This document shows, one piece after another, positions 1 through 10,356 of a stretch of DNA of 64,000 bases. Where the stretch lies: the NCBI GenBank assembly GCA_017479935.1, contig JAFVBO010000066.1:1-64000 (forward strand), written 5' to 3'. Position 1 is the stretch's first letter. Each line of letters opens with the position of its first letter. The notes beneath the pieces are model-generated. The model searched no databases. It saw only the letters and a program-made list of their open reading frames with translations, and had not been told where the DNA came from. Both the position numbers and the translations under genes were made by a program. This stretch comes from Lachnospiraceae bacterium (GTDB lineage: Bacteria; Bacillota; Clostridia; Lachnospirales; Lachnospiraceae).

Positions 1-155
1 CTGTTCTTGCTATTTTCCATGTATGGCAGCTTAAAAAGTGAGATTTTGTACGGTGAAATTCATCTGTCCTTGCTATTTTCCATGTATGGCAACTTGAAAA
101 GTGAGATTTTGTACGGGAAATTTCATCTGTTCTTGCTATTTTCCATGTATGGCAG
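1..155. repeat. Tandem 63-nt repeat, 2.5 copies
   Basis: Two full 63-nt units (1-63 and 64-126) and a 29-nt partial unit (127-155) share the core CTTGCTATTTTCCATGTATGG. Units differ at a few positions only. No coding frame or inverted repeat stands out. The array starts at the window edge, so its true length is unknown. A second array of nearly the same period follows directly. Confidence 0.85.
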
Positions 156-170
156 TCTTGAAAATAGGCT

Positions 171-540
171 CAGGCGCAGGCGTTGATTAGTTTGTGGCTC
201 TTGCCTGCGCTTTCCTTTCCCCACAAAAGAGACTTCAGGCGTAGGCATTGAAAAGTTTGAAGCGCTTGCCTACGCTTTTCTAACCTTCAAAACCGACTTC
301 AGGCGTAGGCGTTGATAAGTTTGTGGCTTTTGCCTGCGCTTTCCTTTCCTCCAAAAGAGACTTCAGGCGTAGGCATTGAAAAGTTTGAAGCGCTTGCCTA
401 CGCTTTTCTAACCTTCAAAACCGACTTCAGGCGTAGGCGTTGATAAGTTTGTGGCTCTTGCGTGCGCTTTCCTTTCGCCCAAAAGAGACTTCAGGCGTAG
501 GCAATGATTTATTTATGGCTCCTGCCTGCGCTTCCCTGAG
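171..540. repeat. Tandem array of six ~64-nt hairpin units
   Basis: Units begin at about 171, 236, 300, 364, 428 and 492. Each has an 8-bp stem around a loop of about 20 nt: GCGTAGGC with GCCTACGC in units 2 and 4, GCGCAGGC with GCCTGCGC in unit 1, and wobble or one-mismatch versions in units 3, 5 and 6. Two unit types alternate, giving a 128-nt higher-order period. There are no unique spacers and no cas genes, so this is not a CRISPR array. No gene is apparent in 1-683. Confidence 0.85.
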
Positions 541-560
541 CTTCAAGGGTGAAGCACGGC

Positions 561-642
561 AGCCTGAGACATACCCCGGTCGATGATAAGGCGAAAACGG
601 TATGGCCGGGGAACTTATGGGTTGGGAATCCATGAATAGTAA
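561..642. repeat. Truncated copy of the 190-bp inverted-repeat element
   Basis: The right end reads ATGAATAGTAAC after a hairpin built on CCCCGG/CCGGGG. It resembles the right half of the complete element at 61346-61535, which ends GTGAATAGTAAC. The matching left terminal repeat is missing because the tandem array lies there. Confidence 0.45.
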
Positions 643-683
643 CGGCACGGGGGTACATATGAACAGGGGCGATCGTTTTACGA

Positions 684-712
684 TTGCGGGATACGGGCCT
701 TCGTGCTATACT
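684..712 (+). promoter_or_regulatory. Sigma-A promoter of the lipoprotein gene
   Basis: TTGCGG (684-689), a 17-nt spacer and TATACT (707-712) with an extended TGC in front. It lies about 105 nt upstream of the lipoprotein start codon. Confidence 0.6.
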
Positions 713-816
713 GAAAGTTGATCAAAATGTGACCTGTGAATACGGACAAAGAACCTGGAACGTTGACGGGATACTGGCAGGTTCTGCTCCATAATAAAGA
801 CGTAGAGAGGAGAAAT

Positions 817-1656
817 ATGAAGAGTCGGATCAATAATATCATGTGCGTGGTTTTGGCAGCTGCTTTGCTGGCAGGATGCGGAGGAGTCAGACCGACCACA
901 GATAAAACGGGAAAGAATGAAGAGAAGAGCGGATGGGCGGAGGATGCGCAGGCAAGCGCCGGCCATACCGAAACCGAAGCGGCACAGGATGTGACCGAGA
1001 CAGCGGAGGAATTTGTCTGGCCTTTGGAAGAGGAAAAAGGCATGACCCGCGTCGATCTGAACGGCTTCTGCTGTCTGCTGCCGGAAAGCTGGCAGCTCTC
1101 CAAAGAGGAGGAGGGGATCCGAACCTACGAAAACCTGGGAGATATCTGGACCTACGCGAGCCTGGCCGTCTATGAGCTGTCGGATCTGAAAGCGCTGATC
1201 CAGGACAAGCAGGAGGCTTCAGGCGAAGAACCTTCCACGGAGGCGAATGTCGGCGGGGAGAATGTCAACGAGGCGAATGCCGGCGGGGAGAATGTCAACG
1301 AGGCGAATGCTGCCGGGGAGAGTACAGCGGAGGCGAACACCCCTGCGGGACAGGCGGAAAATGAGAAACAGAAAGCGGCCCGGGAGTACCTGCTGAATGT
1401 CCTGTACGGGGGCGATGGCGTGATGGAAAAAAGAATCGTGGAAGAAGCCCTTGACTTTACCATCAACGGTCTGGAAGCGTATCGCTTTTATACCTCGTAT
1501 GGCGGCGAAGTGGCTTACAGCGGGGATGTGACATTCCTGTTTGACGGGGATCGGTGTTTTGTGCTGAATCTCTATCAGGCGAAGGGGTATTCCGAACTGG
1601 ATCTCTTCCCTGTGTGGGAGAAGGTGCTGTTTTCTGCGAGAGTGAGCGAAGAATAG
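817..1656 (+). CDS. Lipoprotein with short internal repeats
   Basis: 279 aa. The start at 817 is preceded by AGAGAGG and gives a short basic N-terminus, a hydrophobic stretch and the lipobox LLAGC, so the protein should be lipidated on cysteine and held at the outer face of the membrane. A charged Glu/Thr-rich linker follows. A central low-complexity block of three and a half 10-residue units (EANxGGENVN) is encoded by 30-nt tandem repeats at 1240-1347. The C-terminal part (about residues 190-279) looks globular. I do not recognise a family; the role is unknown. It ends 2 nt before the next start, so the membrane protein downstream is probably co-transcribed and may be a partner. Confidence 0.8.
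   Translation: MKSRINNIMCVVLAAALLAGCGGVRPTTDKTGKNEEKSGWAEDAQASAGHTETEAAQDVTETAEEFVWPLEEEKGMTRVDLNGFCCLLPESWQLSKEEEGIRTYENLGDIWTYASLAVYELSDLKALIQDKQEASGEEPSTEANVGGENVNEANAGGENVNEANAAGESTAEANTPAGQAENEKQKAAREYLLNVLYGGDGVMEKRIVEEALDFTINGLEAYRFYTSYGGEVAYSGDVTFLFDGDRCFVLNLYQAKGYSELDLFPVWEKVLFSARVSEE
1240..1347 (+). repeat. In-frame 30-nt tandem repeats in lipoprotein gene
   Basis: Three units start at 1240, 1270 and 1300, with a fourth partial at 1330. Each codes for a ten-residue unit close to EANAGGENVN. The repeat length keeps the frame, so copy-number change would lengthen or shorten the linker only. Confidence 0.85.
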
Positions 1657-1658
1657 TT

Positions 1659-3497
1659 ATGGGTAAAAACAGTATTTTACAAGATAGAAAGACGTTAAAG
1701 GCAGCATCCCACGCGACCGTGCGCAGCCATTATTTTATTCTGCTGTTCTGCTCCCTTGTCATGATCTTCTTTGGCACCGAGTTTGAGTATGCCAAGGGCG
1801 GCTTAGGCGACTGGGGCTGGGTTAAGGAAGCGGTGAACGGGAACTTCTCGTTTGGGGAGGACGGAGGCAACATTTTAAGCGGGGGTTCCGTCCTGGAGGA
1901 CATTCGGGAAGGGCGGCTGCAGGAAGGCTCCGAGAAAGCGGATGAGCTTTCCTCGCAGATCGGGCAGGAGGATGAAGAAAACACGGCGTTCGGGCATACC
2001 AACGGCGTTCTGGCCATGATCGTCAACGCGGCTTCCTCCGGGCAGATCTATGTGAAGCTGGCGCAGACCCTGCGCAGCATCCTGCGGTCCGATTCGGCCG
2101 TGGCCATTTTGTTTGTCGAGGCCAGCTTCCTGTGGTATCTGGTGATCTATCTGTTCCTGAAAAATACGTATTCGGCTGCTTACCGCCGCCTGTTTTTGCT
2201 GTCGCGCGTGTACCCGAAGATCTCCTACCACGATATTCTGCACATCACCGAAGTTCGCCGCTGGTTAAAAGCCTGCTGGGTCATGTTCGCCAGAATGGCG
2301 TACAATGCCTTGTGGTGCCTGACCATCGTGGGAGGCGTCATCAAGTACTTCTCCTATTTTGCGGTGCCGTATCTGGTGGCGGAGAACCCGGATCTGGAGG
2401 CCAACGAGGCCATCACCCTGTCCCGGAAGATGATGGATGGGCATAAAATGGAACTGTTCCGTTACATGCTGTCTTTGTGGGGATGGTTTCTGCTGAGCCT
2501 TGTGACGCTCGGCATCAGCGATCTGGTGTACGGGGTTCCGTACCGAATGGCCTGCTATACCGAATTCTACGTGCGGATCCGGAAAGAGGCGATCGAAAAA
2601 CAGATCCCCGGATTTGAACGCTTAAACGATGTGTATCTGTATGAACAGGCAGATCGCATCCTGCTGTACGAAACCTATTTCGACGTGGTGGATGAGATCA
2701 CGCTGATTCACGAAGACAAGGTGGAACTGACCGGCTTTAAGAAGAACCTGATCGAGTGGTTTGGCATCTGGCCGGGAAGCCTGGAAAACAAGGAAAAGTA
2801 CGAAGAGCTGGAGGGCAGAAAGTTTGCGGTGGCCCGGTACAAGGACTGCATGCTGGCGCAGACGTACCCGCAGTGGCTGAGCCCTTTGTGGAAAAACCGG
2901 GAGTTAAACCGCGGCGCTCAGTTTTCGTTTCTCCGCACCTATTCGGTCTGGTCGCTCATCCTGCTTTTCATGACCTTTGCCATCGCGGGCTGGAGCTGGG
3001 AAGTGATTTTGCACTTCATTCAGGAAGGCGAGCTGGTCAACCGGGGAACGCTTTTGGGACCCTGGCTGCCCATCTACGGATCCGGCGGCGTGCTGGTGCT
3101 GCTCCTTTGCAGCCGCTTCCGCAAGAACCCGGTGAAGGAGTTCTTCGCTTCGATGACGCTGTGCGGCGTGATCGAGTATTTTGCCGGCTGGTTCCTGGAG
3201 ATGCGCTTCCACCAGAGATGGTGGTCGTATGACGGATACTTCCTGAACCTGCACGGAAGAATCTGCGCGGAGGGACTTTTGATCTTTGGAATCGGGTGCT
3301 GCCTGATCGTGTACTTGCTGGCCCCGATGCTGGACTTCCAGATTTCGAAGCTGAAGCGCCCGGTTGTGTTTGGTATCAGCCTGGCCCTGCTGCTTCTCTT
3401 TAGCATCGATACCGTTCACTCCATGGTGAGCCCCAACATGGCCGCCGGCGCCATCGAGGCCAACGAAGTGGCGGGCGAAACGGAGGCCGTGCCGTAA
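1659..3497 (+). CDS. DUF975 / CmpB-type putative transporter membrane protein
   Basis: 612 aa, start ATG 2 nt after the preceding stop. The N-terminal half has several membrane segments and resembles the DUF975 family (integral membrane proteins of unknown role in Firmicutes). The last ~170 residues have four membrane segments and the sequence GYFLNLHGRICAEG near residue 525, which I recognise as the putative ABC-transporter type IV / CmpB family (PF06541). The protein thus looks like a fusion of two membrane families. No ATPase is encoded nearby, so transport is only suggested by the family name. It is probably translated together with the upstream lipoprotein. Confidence 0.75.
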   Translation: MGKNSILQDRKTLKAASHATVRSHYFILLFCSLVMIFFGTEFEYAKGGLGDWGWVKEAVNGNFSFGEDGGNILSGGSVLEDIREGRLQEGSEKADELSSQIGQEDEENTAFGHTNGVLAMIVNAASSGQIYVKLAQTLRSILRSDSAVAILFVEASFLWYLVIYLFLKNTYSAAYRRLFLLSRVYPKISYHDILHITEVRRWLKACWVMFARMAYNALWCLTIVGGVIKYFSYFAVPYLVAENPDLEANEAITLSRKMMDGHKMELFRYMLSLWGWFLLSLVTLGISDLVYGVPYRMACYTEFYVRIRKEAIEKQIPGFERLNDVYLYEQADRILLYETYFDVVDEITLIHEDKVELTGFKKNLIEWFGIWPGSLENKEKYEELEGRKFAVARYKDCMLAQTYPQWLSPLWKNRELNRGAQFSFLRTYSVWSLILLFMTFAIAGWSWEVILHFIQEGELVNRGTLLGPWLPIYGSGGVLVLLLCSRFRKNPVKEFFASMTLCGVIEYFAGWFLEMRFHQRWWSYDGYFLNLHGRICAEGLLIFGIGCCLIVYLLAPMLDFQISKLKRPVVFGISLALLLLFSIDTVHSMVSPNMAAGAIEANEVAGETEAVP

Positions 3498-3521
3498 CAT
3501 ATGCGCAAGATGTAAAAAAAG

Positions 3522-3659
3522 GTATCTACTCAGCACAGCCGCTTGCACCCCGCTGCAAGCGGCGTAAAACAAGAGTTGGCATGCCAAGCCACAGGCAATT
3601 TGGAATGCGCGGAGCGCATTGCCTGTGGCTTCGTAACTGCTCAGGTACTGAGCAGTTAC
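3522..3659. repeat. Dispersed 138-bp palindromic element, copy 1
   Basis: Begins GTATCTACTCAGCACAG and ends with the palindrome GTAACTGCTCA-ggtac-TGAGCAGTTAC. Internal hairpins include CCGCTTG/CAAGCGG and GCCACAGGCAAT/ATTGCCTGTGGC. It is nearly identical to 14267-14404 and to the reverse complement of 50023-50160. It carries no gene. Confidence 0.92.
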
Positions 3660-3663
3660 GAAA

Positions 3664-3711
3664 AAAGAGGGAAAAGTGACTGACGTGAAGTCGCTTTTCC
3701 CTCTTTTTTAT
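3664..3711. terminator. Bidirectional intrinsic terminator
   Basis: A long stem AAAGAGGGAAAAG...CTTTTCCCTCTTT has A-rich flank on the left and T-rich flank on the right. It can end transcription from the membrane-protein gene on plus and from asnS on minus. Confidence 0.8.
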
Positions 3712-3802
3712 GCACAGGGCCGCCCAAAGGTTATTGCCACCTGTCGGGGGCGGGCAGCCCGCGCATACGAGTAGAGTGGATTGATATCCTCCCTACTCGA
3801 TT
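3706..3802. repeat. Dispersed ~97-bp two-hairpin element, copy 1
   Basis: Nearly identical to 37522-37618. It holds a GC-rich hairpin (GGGCCGCC with GGGCAGCCC) and a second one (CGAGTAGAGTGGA with TATCCTCCCTACTCG). It lies just beyond the asnS stop codon. Confidence 0.88.
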
Positions 3803-3818
3803 ATAGCGTGCGCAAAAT

Positions 3819-5210
<1,392 letters not shown>

Positions 5211-5307
5211 AGATTGTAAGTCCTTTCTAATTCGCGCATAGGACATCGTATGCCTTATGGGGTGTTTTTTAGCATCCGGCCCGTTTTCGTTGTGCGATGA
5301 TTGTACT

Positions 5308-5335
5308 ATTATAGCAAGTTTCCGCTGCATTTCAA
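5308..5335 (-). promoter_or_regulatory. Sigma-A promoter of asnS
   Basis: On the minus strand: TTGAAA (5335-5330), a 16-nt spacer and TATAAT (5313-5308) with extended TGC. It gives a leader of about 90 nt. Confidence 0.7.
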
Positions 5336-5547
5336 GAAGAAAACACTCGTATCTGAGCGCAGAAACTGACCGGCCGGGAACAACAGAGGCCCTAGGGAAA
5401 GTGAAATTCACGCGAGTGAAAACATGTCACAAAGAGATTGAGATAAAATTTTAACAAAAAGTTTATTCACAAAAGACAGTAAATGTGGTATTCTAATACC
5501 GGGCAATGGAGATTATGACGAAAAGACTGCCTGTGTCAGAATTCTTT

Positions 5548-5576
5548 TTGACAAAATATCTGAAAAATGCCATAAT
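5548..5576 (+). promoter_or_regulatory. Sigma-A promoter of glgCD
   Basis: Consensus TTGACA (5548-5553), 17-nt spacer, CATAAT (5571-5576). A second, weaker candidate (TTCACA-17-TATTCT) lies at 5465-5493. Apart from these and the asnS promoter I see nothing specific in 5211-5683. Confidence 0.75.
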
Positions 5577-5683
5577 AGGGGCTCCGCTGTTTTGTAGTAC
5601 TATTTCCCAGATGCTTTTGGATCAGGGAAGGACCGCTTTAAAAAGGCCTTGCCTGCCAGAATTTGCATCAAGAGGTGAGTGAC

Positions 5684-6958
5684 GTGATTAAAAAAGAAAT
5701 GATTGCCATGCTGTTGGCTGGCGGCCAGGGAAGTCGTCTGGGGGTCCTGACGGCCAACGTGGCCAAACCGGCAGTTGCGTTCGGAGGGAAATACCGGATT
5801 ATCGATTTCCCCTTGAGCAACTGCATCAATTCCGGCATCGATACGGTGGGAGTTCTCACGCAGTATCAGCCGCTCAAACTGAATACCCATATCGGGATCG
5901 GAATTCCGTGGGACCTAGATCGCATTAATGGCGGAGTAACCATTCTCCCTCCGTATGAAAAAAGCCGCGACAGCGAGTGGTACACGGGAACGGCCAACGC
6001 CATCTACCAGAATCTGCGCTTCATGGAACAGTACAATCCGGACTATGTACTGATTTTGTCTGGTGACCATATCCTCAAAATGGATTATGATGTCATGCTG
6101 GATTATCACAAAGCCAGCGGCGCGGATGTGACGATCGCGGCCATGCCCGTATCCTGGGATGAAGCCCGGCGTTTTGGCATCCTGATTACGGATGAAAACC
6201 GTCGGATTCAGGACTTTGAGGAGAAACCGGAAAATCCCAGAAGCAATCTGGCTTCCATGGGTATTTATATCTTCAGCTGGCCGGTTTTAAAGGAAGCGCT
6301 CACCACACTTGCCGATGTCAGAGAGTGCGATTTCGGAAAGCACGTCATCCCGTATTGCCACGAGAAAGGACGAAAACTTTTCGCCTATGAGTACAGCGGA
6401 TATTGGAAAGATGTGGGAACGTTGAGTTCCTACTGGCAGGCCAATATGGAACTGATCGATCTGGTTCCTGTCTTTAATCTCTATGAAGACTACTGGAAAA
6501 TCTACACGCGCTGCGACAGTCTGCCTCCGCAGTACATCAGCACGGATGCCCGCATCGAGCGCAGCATCATCGGGGAAGGCGCCGAAATTTACGGATCCGT
6601 GTATTCCTCGGTGGTCGGAACCGGTGTCAAGATCGGGAAGAATTCCGTGGTGCGCGATTCCATTCTGATGAAGGATGTGGTGATCGGGGAAGGCTGCGTG
6701 ATCGAGAAGGCCATCATCGCGGAAGAAACCGTGGTTGGAAATGGCGTTCACTTAGGTGTTGGGGGATACGCGGAGAGCGCCTTAGACAGGCGGGTATACT
6801 GCAGCGATCTGGTCACGATCGGAGAGGATTCGGTCATTCCGGATGGGGTCTCGGTGGGAAGAAACACGGCCATCGCCGGTGTGACGCACCCTGAAGATTA
6901 TCCGGGCGGTTTCCTTCCTTCCGGTGGATTTATTGTGAAAGCGGGGGAAGAAAGATGA
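5684..6958 (+). CDS. glgC: Glucose-1-phosphate adenylyltransferase GlgC
   Basis: About 424 aa. It makes ADP-glucose from glucose-1-phosphate and ATP, the committed step of bacterial glycogen synthesis. The N-terminal nucleotidyltransferase motif [12 protein letters not shown], the [18 protein letters not shown] block, SGDHILKMD and the FEEKP sugar-binding segment are all present, followed by a left-handed beta-helix of hexapeptide-like repeats from about residue 290. GTG at 5684 is chosen because AAGAGG lies 8 nt upstream; the longer TTG start at 5663 has no ribosome site. It overlaps glgD by 4 nt (ATGA). No glgA or glgB is in the window. Confidence 0.95.
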   Translation: MIKKEMIAMLLAGGQGSRLGVLTANVAKPAVAFGGKYRIIDFPLSNCINSGIDTVGVLTQYQPLKLNTHIGIGIPWDLDRINGGVTILPPYEKSRDSEWYTGTANAIYQNLRFMEQYNPDYVLILSGDHILKMDYDVMLDYHKASGADVTIAAMPVSWDEARRFGILITDENRRIQDFEEKPENPRSNLASMGIYIFSWPVLKEALTTLADVRECDFGKHVIPYCHEKGRKLFAYEYSGYWKDVGTLSSYWQANMELIDLVPVFNLYEDYWKIYTRCDSLPPQYISTDARIERSIIGEGAEIYGSVYSSVVGTGVKIGKNSVVRDSILMKDVVIGEGCVIEKAIIAEETVVGNGVHLGVGGYAESALDRRVYCSDLVTIGEDSVIPDGVSVGRNTAIAGVTHPEDYPGGFLPSGGFIVKAGEER

Positions 6959-8073
6959 GAGCGATCGGAATCATCCTGGCCGGAGGCAATAACCGGCATA
7001 TGAAGGAACTCTCCAACAAGCGGGCCATTCCGGCCATGCCGGTGGCGGGAAGCTACCGGGCCATCGATTTTTCTCTGAGCAACATGATGAATTCTCAGAT
7101 TAAAAAGGTGGCGGTTGTGACCCAGTACAACTCCCGGTCCTTAAACCAGCATTTAAGCTCGGCCAAGTGGTGGGATTTCGGGCGCAAGCAAGGCGGCCTG
7201 TATGTCTTTACCCCCACGATCACGCCGGAGAACAAAGACTGGTACCGCGGAACCGCGGACGCGCTTTTCCAGAACCTGGACTTTTTAAAGGACTGCCATG
7301 AGCCCTATGTGGTCATCGCGTCCGGAGACGGCGTCTACAAGCTGGACTACAACAAGGTGCTGGAGTACCACATCGCCCGGAAGGCCGATATCACCGTCGT
7401 CTGCCGGGAAATGCCGGAAGGAAGCGACCTGTCGCGCTTTGGCCTTGTCAAGACCGATGAGGGCGGGCGCATTACAGAGTTTGAAGAGAAGCCGGTGGTA
7501 ACGACCTCGCGTCTTGTTTCCTGCGGCATTTACGTGATCCGCAGACGCCAGCTGATCGAGCTTTTGGAGCAGTGCGGCGAGGAAGAACGGTTCGATTTTG
7601 TGCGGGACGTTCTGATCCGCTATCGCAACTTCAAGCAGATCTACGCCTACCGGATGGAAGGCTACTGGAGCAACGTCAATTCGGTGGAGGCGTATTACCA
7701 GACCAATCTGGACTTCCTGAAACCGGACGTGCAGAATTTCTTTTTCCGGGAGTATCCGGAAATCTATTCCCGCGTGGAAGACAATCCACCGGCCAAGTAC
7801 AATCACGGAGCCTATGTGCGGGACAGCCTGGTATCGAGCGGCTGTATCTTAAACGGTACGGTGGAACATTCCGTACTGTTTGCCAAGGTATTTGTGGGAA
7901 GCGGAGTAGTGATCCGCAATTCGGTTATTTTAAGTGATGTATATATCGGGGACAATACGGTGATTGAAAACTGCATCGTGGAAAGCAGAAGCATGATCCA
8001 GGCGGGAAGTCACTATACCGGAACACCCGATCATATAAAAATCGTAGTAGAATCCCGGGATCAGGAGAGATAA
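6955..8073 (+). CDS. glgD: GlgD, non-catalytic glucose-1-phosphate adenylyltransferase subunit
   Basis: 372 aa, start codon overlapping the glgC stop. In Firmicutes GlgD pairs with GlgC to form a hetero-oligomer and raises its activity while having little activity itself. The N-terminal signature is altered: [18 protein letters not shown] replaces the GGxGxRLxPLTxxRAKPAV consensus of active enzymes, with the key arginine and lysine spacing lost. The rest of the fold ([15 protein letters not shown]-terminal beta-helix) is kept. It is co-transcribed with glgC. Confidence 0.94.
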   Translation: MRAIGIILAGGNNRHMKELSNKRAIPAMPVAGSYRAIDFSLSNMMNSQIKKVAVVTQYNSRSLNQHLSSAKWWDFGRKQGGLYVFTPTITPENKDWYRGTADALFQNLDFLKDCHEPYVVIASGDGVYKLDYNKVLEYHIARKADITVVCREMPEGSDLSRFGLVKTDEGGRITEFEEKPVVTTSRLVSCGIYVIRRRQLIELLEQCGEEERFDFVRDVLIRYRNFKQIYAYRMEGYWSNVNSVEAYYQTNLDFLKPDVQNFFFREYPEIYSRVEDNPPAKYNHGAYVRDSLVSSGCILNGTVEHSVLFAKVFVGSGVVIRNSVILSDVYIGDNTVIENCIVESRSMIQAGSHYTGTPDHIKIVVESRDQER

Positions 8074-8126
8074 AAGACTAATACTGACGCTTTTTTGATA
8101 ACCGGAAGAAAGGGGAATTTAGCGAC

Positions 8127-8423
8127 ATGGAGATTACCGATGTCCGTATCCGTAAAGTAACGAAGGAAAGCAAAATGAAGGCGATTGTATCCATTACCCT
8201 TGATGAGGCGTTTGTGGTACATGATATCAAGGTTATTGAGGGCGAAAAAGGCCTTTTCATTGCCATGCCCAGCCGTAAGGCAGGGGACGGGGAGTATCGC
8301 GATATTGCGCACCCGATCAACGCGGCAACGCGTGAAATGGTTCAGAAAGCGATCCTGAACGCCTATGAGGCTGCCCTTCTTTCTGCGGATTACGGCGAAG
8401 GACAAGAGGACGACGAGTTATAG
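8127..8423 (+). CDS. spoVG: Septation/RNA-binding regulator SpoVG
   Basis: 98 aa, usual SpoVG length. Small cytoplasmic nucleic-acid-binding protein first known from sporulation septation in Bacillus and now seen as a broad post-transcriptional or transcriptional regulator. The N-terminal [11 protein letters not shown], the [14 protein letters not shown] segment and FIAMPSRK with DIAHPI are hallmark blocks. The start has an AAAGGGG-type ribosome site. It is followed by a strong terminator and may be expressed with glgCD or alone; a clear separate promoter was not found in the 53-nt gap. Confidence 0.97.
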   Translation: MEITDVRIRKVTKESKMKAIVSITLDEAFVVHDIKVIEGEKGLFIAMPSRKAGDGEYRDIAHPINAATREMVQKAILNAYEAALLSADYGEGQEDDEL

Positions 8424-8448
8424 GATGACAGGACGGTAATAAGGAACG

Positions 8449-8485
8449 AAAAACCCTCTGCGAAAAACGCAGGGGGTTTCCTTTT
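8449..8485 (+). terminator. Intrinsic terminator after spoVG
   Basis: AAACCCTCTGCG, loop AAAAA, CGCAGGGGGTTT and a short T-rich tail. Confidence 0.88.
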
Positions 8486-8562
8486 GTGTGGAAAATGCCG
8501 GACAGACCTGCAAAATTTTCGGCGGCCTGCCTGACTTGGATACACTTTTTTTAAAACTTGGA

Positions 8563-8592
8563 TTCGCTTTTTATGCGAGCCTATGCTATACT
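8563..8592 (+). promoter_or_regulatory. Probable extended -10 promoter of the cdaA operon
   Basis: TGC-TATACT (-10 at 8587-8592) is a good extended -10. The -35 (TTCGCT, 8563-8568, 18-nt spacer) is poor. It sits 37 nt before the first gene of the run that includes cdaA. Confidence 0.5.
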
Positions 8593-8628
8593 GTAGGGAA
8601 CTATGGAAACTGGGAGGATTCTGACCTC

Positions 8629-9075
8629 ATGCTGAACGAAGAGAAAATCCGCCTGATGACGAAAGCGGCCGCTTTTGAGGAACGGGAGAAGAAGGGAATT
8701 CTGCGAACCAATCGCTTTTTCTGCTTTGACTTTGTGACCGGAGGCATGCTGAAGACTGCGGTAGGCATTACAATCGGGGCTGTGCTTGTGGCGGCTCTGT
8801 GGGGGCTCATCCACATCGAAGAACTGCTCACGCAGACGCGCCTGGAAGCGTTTATCGACATCGGTCTGACGATTGTTTTTTATTACGCGATCGTGCTACT
8901 GATTTATACGGCAATTTCGCTGGTGGTTTACCTGATCAAATACTGGCGGGCGGAGGCCCAGATGCAGCAGTATGTAAACCTGCTCAGGCGAATTGAGAAA
9001 ATAGATGAGCGGGAGGCATCGCGGGGATCCGCGCCCGCGGCGGAGGATCGGCACAAGGAGACGATCATTCGTTAG
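8629..9075 (+). CDS. Hypothetical membrane protein, first gene of cdaA run
   Basis: 148 aa with the ATG at 8629 behind GGGAGG (long spacing of 12 nt); the longer open frame from 8488 would cross the promoter. A cytoplasmic N-terminal ~45 residues rich in charge (AAAFEEREKKGI) precedes two membrane helices at about residues 45-65 and 82-106, then a basic/acidic C-terminus with a short predicted coiled coil. I do not recognise a family. It begins a tightly packed run of six plus-strand genes ending with the polymerase at 14263. Confidence 0.7.
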   Translation: MLNEEKIRLMTKAAAFEEREKKGILRTNRFFCFDFVTGGMLKTAVGITIGAVLVAALWGLIHIEELLTQTRLEAFIDIGLTIVFYYAIVLLIYTAISLVVYLIKYWRAEAQMQQYVNLLRRIEKIDEREASRGSAPAAEDRHKETIIR

Positions 9076-9093
9076 AACGGAAAAGAGGGAAAC

Positions 9094-10335
9094 ATGGAAA
9101 TACTGAAGATAAGAGAGAAGCTCCGGGCTTTTTACGGGGAATTTTCCCTGATTATAGATCCGCTTGCGCGGTTTTTGATGGTTTTTGTCACGCTTTGGGT
9201 CATGAGTGACCGCATGGGGTATTTTGGCCTCTTAAGCAACATTCTGGTGATGGTGCTGATCAGCGCGCTGTGCGCGGTTCTGCCCCGGAGCGCCCGGATC
9301 GTCGTGCTGTCCGCGTGTATGCTGGCCAACATGTACGAGGTGTCGTATGAAGCGCTGGGCGTGGCAGCCGTGATGCTGGTTCTGTTTTTCGTCCTCTACT
9401 ATATTTTTCAACCCGGGGACGGCGATCTGTTATACCTGGTTCCGGTGCTGTTCGCGCTGAAAGTTCCGTATGTGCTGCCCATTCTTTTAGGGCTTACGGG
9501 AAGCATCATCAGCGCGGTGCCGGTGGCCTTCGGCATCCTTCTGTATTCGTTCCTGCGCTGGGTGGTGGAAAATTCCGCGATCCTGTCGGCGGGCAGCACC
9601 CTGACGACGTTCCAGAAGCTGGGGCAGATCGCGAACGGGCTGTTGCAGAATAAGACCATGATTGTCTTCATCATCTGCTTTGCGGTGGCGATTTGCATCG
9701 TCTATCTGGTGCGGCGGCTTCCGGTTCGCTATAACTGGATGATCGCCATCGTGGCGGGCGTGCTCACCGAGCTCCTCATCCTGTCCTATGGAATCTTCTC
9801 CATGGAACTGCGGCTGGAGCTGTCGGAGATTATCATCGGCTGCCTGGTAGCGTTCTTCGTGGGAATGATTTTGCATTTCTTCTTCTTCCTGGTGGATTAC
9901 AGCCGCACGGTGATGACCCAGTTCGAAGATGACGAGTATTACTACTATGTAAAGGCTGTGCCGAAATACGCAATCCCGTCCGAGATGCGGTCGGTGAAAA
10001 CCATCTCTGCCAGCGAAGGCGAGATGGATCTGCAGCCCAGGCGGAAACAGTCGGCCATGTCGCTCGCGCAGGCAGCCGCAAAGCGGCGGAAGGCAGCGAT
10101 TGAGGCAAGGCGGAAGGAAGAGGAAGAGTTAGCCTTCCAGGAGGAACTGGAGGAGAGCGGCGAATGGGAAGCCGCGATGGAAGAAAGCCTTAGGGGACCT
10201 CAGGCGGCGGCCAGAAGAGCGGCCAACAAGATGAGCGGATACACGGCGTCCCGCAAAACCGACTCGGACGATGAGGCGGAAAGACAAAGACGCGCGATGC
10301 TCGCAGCAAAGAGAAAAACGACACGGGAGCCTTAA
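9094..10335 (+). CDS. Hypothetical polytopic membrane protein upstream of cdaA
   Basis: 413 aa. About eight or nine hydrophobic segments fill residues 20-275. The last ~125 residues are soluble, highly charged and Ala/Arg/Glu-rich (for example AKRRKAAIEARRKEEEEL), probably a cytoplasmic coiled coil. No recognisable catalytic motif. It has its own ribosome site (AGAGGG) 18 nt after the previous stop and is followed 21 nt later by cdaA, so it is likely part of the cyclic-di-AMP operon; whether it works with CdaA is unknown. Confidence 0.72.
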   Translation: MEILKIREKLRAFYGEFSLIIDPLARFLMVFVTLWVMSDRMGYFGLLSNILVMVLISALCAVLPRSARIVVLSACMLANMYEVSYEALGVAAVMLVLFFVLYYIFQPGDGDLLYLVPVLFALKVPYVLPILLGLTGSIISAVPVAFGILLYSFLRWVVENSAILSAGSTLTTFQKLGQIANGLLQNKTMIVFIICFAVAICIVYLVRRLPVRYNWMIAIVAGVLTELLILSYGIFSMELRLELSEIIIGCLVAFFVGMILHFFFFLVDYSRTVMTQFEDDEYYYYVKAVPKYAIPSEMRSVKTISASEGEMDLQPRRKQSAMSLAQAAAKRRKAAIEARRKEEEELAFQEELEESGEWEAAMEESLRGPQAAARRAANKMSGYTASRKTDSDDEAERQRRAMLAAKRKTTREP

Positions 10336-10356
10336 AGACGTAAGGAGGAACAGGCG

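Noticed and set aside
171..540. CRISPR array
   Set aside because: Units are tandem with no unique spacers, the whole unit is repeated, and no cas gene is present.
2904..3587. Minus-strand frame starting MACQLLFYAACSGVQ
   Set aside because: The start is translated from the 138-bp repeat and the remainder is antisense to the membrane-protein gene.
5211..5480. T-box leader for asnS
   Set aside because: No specifier/antiterminator core such as the GGTGG-ACCGCG box was found on the minus strand.
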